This document shows positions 5,624 through 9,092 of a stretch of 9,092 nucleotides of DNA, one piece after another; position 1 is the first letter of the stretch, and the number at the start of each line of letters is the position of its first letter. This DNA comes from HRBIN24 sp035574155. GTDB taxonomy: Bacteria; Chloroflexota; Dehalococcoidia; SM23-28-2; HRBIN24. The translations under genes and the position numbers were made by a program. The DNA is taken from contig DATLZD010000073.1 of assembly GCA_035574155.1 (NCBI GenBank), forward strand, positions 1-9,092, in the 5' to 3' direction. Below the pieces are notes generated by a model, which saw nothing but the letters and a program-made list of their open reading frames with translations, did no database searches and was not told the origin of the DNA.

Positions 5624-8164
5624 ATGACAGCTGCCGCCCCGGGCCTGGCGCTGACGCCGTTGCGCTGGCTGTGGCGTCGCCTCCCCAATTGGGAGGACTG
5701 GCTGACCCTGGGGCTGTCATTCCTGGCCTTCCTGAGCGTGGCCTGGAGCATCCAGCACGCCCGTTGGTCCGACATCATGCCCAACCTGGTGCTACTCGGC
5801 CTGGGGGGACTGCTGGCCGGGATGCTGGTGGCGAAGCTGCCGCTGCGGGCAGGGGCGGGCCTGTCCCTGGGCCTCATCCTCTGCTTGTTGTCCACCTTCC
5901 TTCAGTCCCTCTTCCTGGTGCGGGGAGACGGCTTCTCCGACAAGGTGGACGTCCTTTATCTGCGGTTCCAGACCTTCTTCGACATCGCCGTCGGTGGGGG
6001 CATCAGCAACGACCCGCTCCCCTTCGCCGTGCTGGTGGCTGGCCTCGCCTGGGCGGGGGCCTTCGCGTTCGCCTATTGCCTGTTCCGCTGGAGCCTGCCC
6101 TGGCCGGGCCTGCTGCTGGGCGGCCTGACCCTGTTCGTCAATTTCGTCGTCCTGAACCGTGGCGTCCTAGCGGCCTTCCTGCTCTACGCTATCGTGGGGC
6201 TGCTGCTGGTGGCACGGGCCAACCTGGCCCGCCACCAGTCCCTGTGGCGGCAGGAGGGGGTGCCCTACCCGTCCCTGCTGGGGCTCAACGTGCTGCACGT
6301 CAGCTTCTGGGCCATCCTGGTGGTCCTGATGCTGGCCTGGACGGTGCCGGCCAACTACGGTCGGCCCCTGGGCACGCTGTGGGGTGCGGTGGCGGGACCC
6401 TTCCAGGAGCTGGCCCAGGACTGGTCACGGCTGGTGGGCCCCCTCCGCGGGGGGCAGCTCCTGTCCAGCGCCGACCTGGGGGACTTCCTCCCCTTGCGGG
6501 GGCGGTTCCCTCTGCCGTTGCGGGGCGACCTGGCCACGGTAAGGACGCTGCAGCGGATGGAGCCCAGCGCCATCATCCTGCGCGCTGCCATCTATAACGA
6601 CTACACGTCCGGCGGCTGGCGCTCGGACAACGACGTCGAGATGGACTGGCCCTTCCCCGAGCTGGGCAGCCCCCAGGCTGTCCAGCAGCAGGTGCGTCGC
6701 TCTCTGAACCTGGACCCCATGGTGGTCCAGGTGACGATGGACGCGTCCAGTCCCATCAGTTCCCTGCTGATGGTGCCCGGACGCCCCCTGCCAGCGGGCG
6801 TGGTGTCGGACTTCGCCGTGCGGACGCGGTTGCCCGAGGGGGCGGTGCTGAAGGTGGACATGGGCTCGGCACCCCCGGCAGGCAGCCAGGAGCTCCAGCA
6901 GGCGCGCCAGGCTGTCGAGGCGGCCCTGCGCCAGCTGGGAGGTCCCGCCCCTAGCGACGACGCCCTACGGCGGGCCCTGCTGGACCGCGGCTGGGTGATG
7001 GTCCAGGCCGAGAGGAGCCAGGGGGGCAGGGTGCGTCAGGTGGATCTGCTGCCCTTGAGCTCCTTCCTGGACAACGCCGTCCTGGTGCCCAGCGACCGCC
7101 TGCAGGCGGGGCAGTCCTACTGGACGGCCGGCGTGCTGCCGGTGGCCACGGCCGACACTCTGGTGGCGGCGCCCACCTCATACCCTCAGTGGCTGCGGGA
7201 CGTCTATCTTGCCCTGCCCGACGACCTGCCGGAGCGGGTCCGACGCCTGGCCCAACAGATAACGGCCACCGCCCCCACTCCCTATGACAAGGTCCGCGCC
7301 ATCGAGACGCTTCTCAGCACCTACCCGGTGGACCAGAGCCAGCCCGGCCCGCCGGCAGGGCGCGACCCCGTGGACTACTTCCTGTTCGAGTCCCGCCGCG
7401 GGTCGCCGGAATACCACGCCTCGGCCATGGTGGTCCTGCTGCGGGCGGCGGGAGTGCCCGCCAGGTTGGTGGTGGGCATCGTGCTGACCCCCAACGATTT
7501 CGTGCCCGACCTGGGGGCCTACAGGGTCAGCGCCCGCAACGCCTATGCGTGGCCGGAGGTCTACTTCCCGGGCGTGGGCTGGCTCCCCTTCAGCCCGGTC
7601 CCCCGTGGGCAGCTGCCCTTCAACTTCCCTTATCAGTATGGGCCGCAGTCGCCCGTGATGCCGACGACCCCCGTCGAGCCAGGCCTCGACCCCTTCGGGC
7701 TGAGCGGCCTGTTGCCTCCCGAGGAGCTGCCGCCGCCTGAGGAGCCGCCACCGCCCGTGCAGGTCCCGTCGGAGCGCGATTGGGCCTGGCTCTGGGCGCT
7801 GTTGGGTGCCTTGGGCGGTCTGACCGTGCTGGCAGGCACACTGCGGCTGGCCTGGGAGTGGCCCGTGGTGGGGCTCCCGCGGCCGCTGCGTCTGTGGGAG
7901 AAGACGGTGCGGCTGGCCAACCTGGCTGCCCTAGGGCCGCGGCCAGGGGAGACGCCGCGGGAGTTCGCCCGCCGCCTCCACCGTCGGCTGCACATGGGCG
8001 AGCTGCTGCTGATGGCCGAGGTCTACGGACGCGTCCGCTACGGCGGCCCGCCGCCGTCCCAGGAGGAGGAGCAGCAGCTGCAGATGTCCTGGTACCGGTT
8101 GCGCTGGTCGCTGCTGCAGGAGGTGTTGCGACGGCCGTGGCGCCGCAGCGCGGAATGGACATGA
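5624..8164 (+). CDS. TgpA-like transglutaminase-domain membrane protein, catalytic triad apparently lost
   Basis: The 846-residue protein has the DUF3488-transglutaminase-DUF4129 architecture. The N-terminal part has about seven membrane helices (roughly residues 27-243), followed by a long extracytoplasmic region of about 330 residues, the transglutaminase-like core (about 555-665), a Pro/Glu-rich linker, a single helix (about 720-742) and a C-terminal DUF4129-like cytoplasmic tail. The core fold is clear: FLFESRRGSPEYHASAMVVL, RAAGVPARLVVGIVL, NAYAWPEVYFPGVGWLPFSPVP. The family pattern GxCxxxA, AHAW and GWxxxDP is changed at all three catalytic positions: P595 for Cys, Y641 for His and S657 for Asp. 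It is therefore probably a non-catalytic scaffold or binding protein. The ATG at 5624 follows AAGGAGAGG by 7 nt and lies four bases after the DUF58 stop. The stop overlaps ogt as ATGA. Confidence 0.93.
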   Translation: MTAAAPGLALTPLRWLWRRLPNWEDWLTLGLSFLAFLSVAWSIQHARWSDIMPNLVLLGLGGLLAGMLVAKLPLRAGAGLSLGLILCLLSTFLQSLFLVRGDGFSDKVDVLYLRFQTFFDIAVGGGISNDPLPFAVLVAGLAWAGAFAFAYCLFRWSLPWPGLLLGGLTLFVNFVVLNRGVLAAFLLYAIVGLLLVARANLARHQSLWRQEGVPYPSLLGLNVLHVSFWAILVVLMLAWTVPANYGRPLGTLWGAVAGPFQELAQDWSRLVGPLRGGQLLSSADLGDFLPLRGRFPLPLRGDLATVRTLQRMEPSAIILRAAIYNDYTSGGWRSDNDVEMDWPFPELGSPQAVQQQVRRSLNLDPMVVQVTMDASSPISSLLMVPGRPLPAGVVSDFAVRTRLPEGAVLKVDMGSAPPAGSQELQQARQAVEAALRQLGGPAPSDDALRRALLDRGWVMVQAERSQGGRVRQVDLLPLSSFLDNAVLVPSDRLQAGQSYWTAGVLPVATADTLVAAPTSYPQWLRDVYLALPDDLPERVRRLAQQITATAPTPYDKVRAIETLLSTYPVDQSQPGPPAGRDPVDYFLFESRRGSPEYHASAMVVLLRAAGVPARLVVGIVLTPNDFVPDLGAYRVSARNAYAWPEVYFPGVGWLPFSPVPRGQLPFNFPYQYGPQSPVMPTTPVEPGLDPFGLSGLLPPEELPPPEEPPPPVQVPSERDWAWLWALLGALGGLTVLAGTLRLAWEWPVVGLPRPLRLWEKTVRLANLAALGPRPGETPREFARRLHRRLHMGELLLMAEVYGRVRYGGPPPSQEEEQQLQMSWYRLRWSLLQEVLRRPWRRSAEWT

Positions 8165-8781
8165 AGTCCGGCCCAGGACGCGTCGGCAGGGACGGGGAGC
8201 CTTCCTGCAAGGTCGTGCCCACCGCCCTCGGCTGGATGGGCCTCGTCTTCTCGGAGCGGGGCCTGCGGGCGGTGACCCTGCCGAGGCCATCGCGACAGGA
8301 GGCGGAGGCCGAGGTGCGGGCCCTGGGCGCCCGCCGACCGGCCCGCGGACGGCTGGCGCTGCAGATGGCCCGGCGACTCCAGGACTACGCCCGCGGCCTG
8401 CCCGTCTCCTTTCACGACGTGCCCCTGGACTGGGACGACCTTTCGCCCTTCCAGAGGGCGGTGCTGCAAGCGCTGTGGCGCCTCCCCCGTGGCCAAGTGA
8501 CGACCTACGGCGAGCTGGCACGGCTGGTGGGCAGGCCGGGAGCAGCGCGGGCCGTGGGCCGGGCCATGGCCACCAATCCCCTGCCCATCGTGGTGCCGTG
8601 CCACCGGGTGGTGGGAGCCGATGGCTCCCTCACCGGCTATGGCGGGGGCCTAGAGCTTAAGGCCCGGCTCCTGGAGCTTGAGGGGGTGTCGCCGCCAGGG
8701 GCAGCGGCCCGGGCCTCCCGGCAGCCTGCAGGCCGCCAGCCACGACTGCCCATGTCGGCCCAGGACGCCCTCAGGCGGTAG
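8161..8781 (+). CDS. ogt: Methylated-DNA--protein-cysteine methyltransferase (O6-alkylguanine-DNA alkyltransferase)
   Basis: This suicide enzyme moves an alkyl group from O6-alkylguanine in DNA to its own cysteine, repairing mutagenic alkylation. The acceptor motif IVVPCHRVV is present with C147. The helix-turn-helix wing and base-flipping region are intact: SPFQRAVLQALWRLPRGQVTTYGELARLVGRPGAARAVGRAMATNP, with Y117 and the probable arginine finger R130, followed by SLTGYGGGLELKARLLELEG. The N-terminal ribonuclease-H-like domain is present and more divergent. About 30 extra Ala/Arg/Pro-rich residues follow the normal C-terminus. ATG 8161 overlaps the previous stop as ATGA; ATG 8155 in the same frame would add two residues. 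No strong SD is seen, which suggests coupling to the upstream gene. The functional link to the envelope operon is unclear and may be positional only. The choice of ogt over ada C-domain rests on its stand-alone form. Confidence 0.93.
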   Translation: MKSGPGRVGRDGEPSCKVVPTALGWMGLVFSERGLRAVTLPRPSRQEAEAEVRALGARRPARGRLALQMARRLQDYARGLPVSFHDVPLDWDDLSPFQRAVLQALWRLPRGQVTTYGELARLVGRPGAARAVGRAMATNPLPIVVPCHRVVGADGSLTGYGGGLELKARLLELEGVSPPGAAARASRQPAGRQPRLPMSAQDALRR

Positions 8782-9092
8782 CTCGCAGGGCCTCCACTCT
8801 ACCCCAGGCACCGACGGCCGAACGCAGCCGCGAAAGGAGCTCCGGGCAGACCCGTGCCCGTGGCAGGGCCAGGTCGACCTCCACCCCGTCCTGCTGACGG
8901 ATGGACAGGGTCACGGCGTCCTCCCCTGGGTAGTCGCGCAGGAGCATGATGACCTGTCGCAGCCGCTCTTGGTCGGCCTGGGTGTCGTCCGTCTCCTGTA
9001 GCAGGATGCGCAGGCCTGTGCCCGAGCGCGCAGCGGGACGGCGCCTGGGCGGCGGGTCGGGCGGATGGTCGTCGGCGGGGGGCGGGCCAGCG
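8771..9092 (-). CDS. dnaE: DNA polymerase III alpha subunit, C-terminal fragment (5' end outside window)
   Basis: Reading down the minus strand from 9091, one frame stays open for 106 codons to a TGA at 8773-8771. After a Pro/Arg-rich linker of about 27 residues it encodes GLRILLQETDD, then DQERLRQVIMLLRDYPGEDAVTLSI, then a DGVEVDLALPRARVCPELLSRLRRSAVG stretch. This is the pattern of the last domain of bacterial DnaE: an LRI(x)L strand, a helix ending in YPG, alternating strands, then a helix of the type ELLxxLRxxxG. DnaE is the catalytic subunit of the replicative polymerase, but the catalytic domains lie beyond the edge, so the call depends on this tail alone. The gene is convergent with ogt and overlaps its last 11 bp. 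No terminator is visible between them. Confidence 0.75.
   Translation of the reverse strand, partial: AGPPPADDHPPDPPPRRRPAARSGTGLRILLQETDDTQADQERLRQVIMLLRDYPGEDAVTLSIRQQDGVEVDLALPRARVCPELLSRLRSAVGAWGRVEALRATA

Noticed and set aside
5215..5895. Minus-strand open frame of 226 codons across the DUF58/transglutaminase junction
   Set aside because: It runs across two well-supported plus-strand genes and shows no conserved motif.
7620..8222. Minus-strand open frame of 200 codons at the end of the transglutaminase gene
   Set aside because: Low-complexity Ala/Pro/Arg composition opposite the Pro-rich linker and DUF4129-like region; a GC-skew shadow.

Overview
The window is GC-rich (roughly two thirds G+C by eye) bacterial chromosome with tight, often overlapping genes, GTG and TTG starts and Arg/Pro/Leu-rich proteins. 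The YacL-type PIN-TRAM protein, IspD/IspF, the c-di-AMP (ydaO/yuaA-class) riboswitch and the MoxR-DUF58-transglutaminase cluster together suggest a high-GC, Gram-positive-like lineage. Chloroflexota is my best guess and an actinobacterium is a possible alternative; this rests on gene content, not a search. I saw no mobile element, CRISPR array, tRNA or rRNA.

Layout. Positions 1-94 hold no gene I can support. The minus strand from 3071 to 95 reads as one operon: a VTT/DedA-like membrane protein, a YacL-like membrane PIN-TRAM protein, ispD and ispF. Positions 3072-3406 are a divergent regulatory region. On the minus strand it holds a consensus -35 promoter followed by a well-preserved c-di-AMP riboswitch that ends only a few bases before the Shine-Dalgarno sequence of the VTT gene. 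On the plus strand it holds a TATAAT promoter for the second operon. From 3407 to 8781 the plus strand carries moxR, a DUF58 gene, a large membrane transglutaminase-like gene and an O6-alkylguanine-DNA alkyltransferase gene (ogt), all abutting or overlapping. From 9092 down to 8771 the minus strand holds the C-terminal end of what looks like DNA polymerase III alpha (dnaE), convergent with ogt and overlapping it by 11 bp.

How it works together. IspD and IspF are consecutive-stage enzymes of the non-mevalonate isoprenoid pathway. In Bacillus subtilis the order disA-yacL-ispD-ispF links the c-di-AMP synthase DisA to the same yacL-ispD-ispF block. Here no disA is visible in the window, but an RNA sensor of c-di-AMP heads the block instead. 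MoxR, DUF58 and TgpA-like transglutaminase proteins form a widespread envelope-associated triad. In this copy all three catalytic residues of the transglutaminase domain appear to be replaced (Cys to Pro, His to Tyr, Asp to Ser), so the protein is probably a pseudoenzyme.

The most notable items are the c-di-AMP riboswitch placed over a VTT-yacL-ispD-ispF operon and the apparently dead but otherwise intact transglutaminase.
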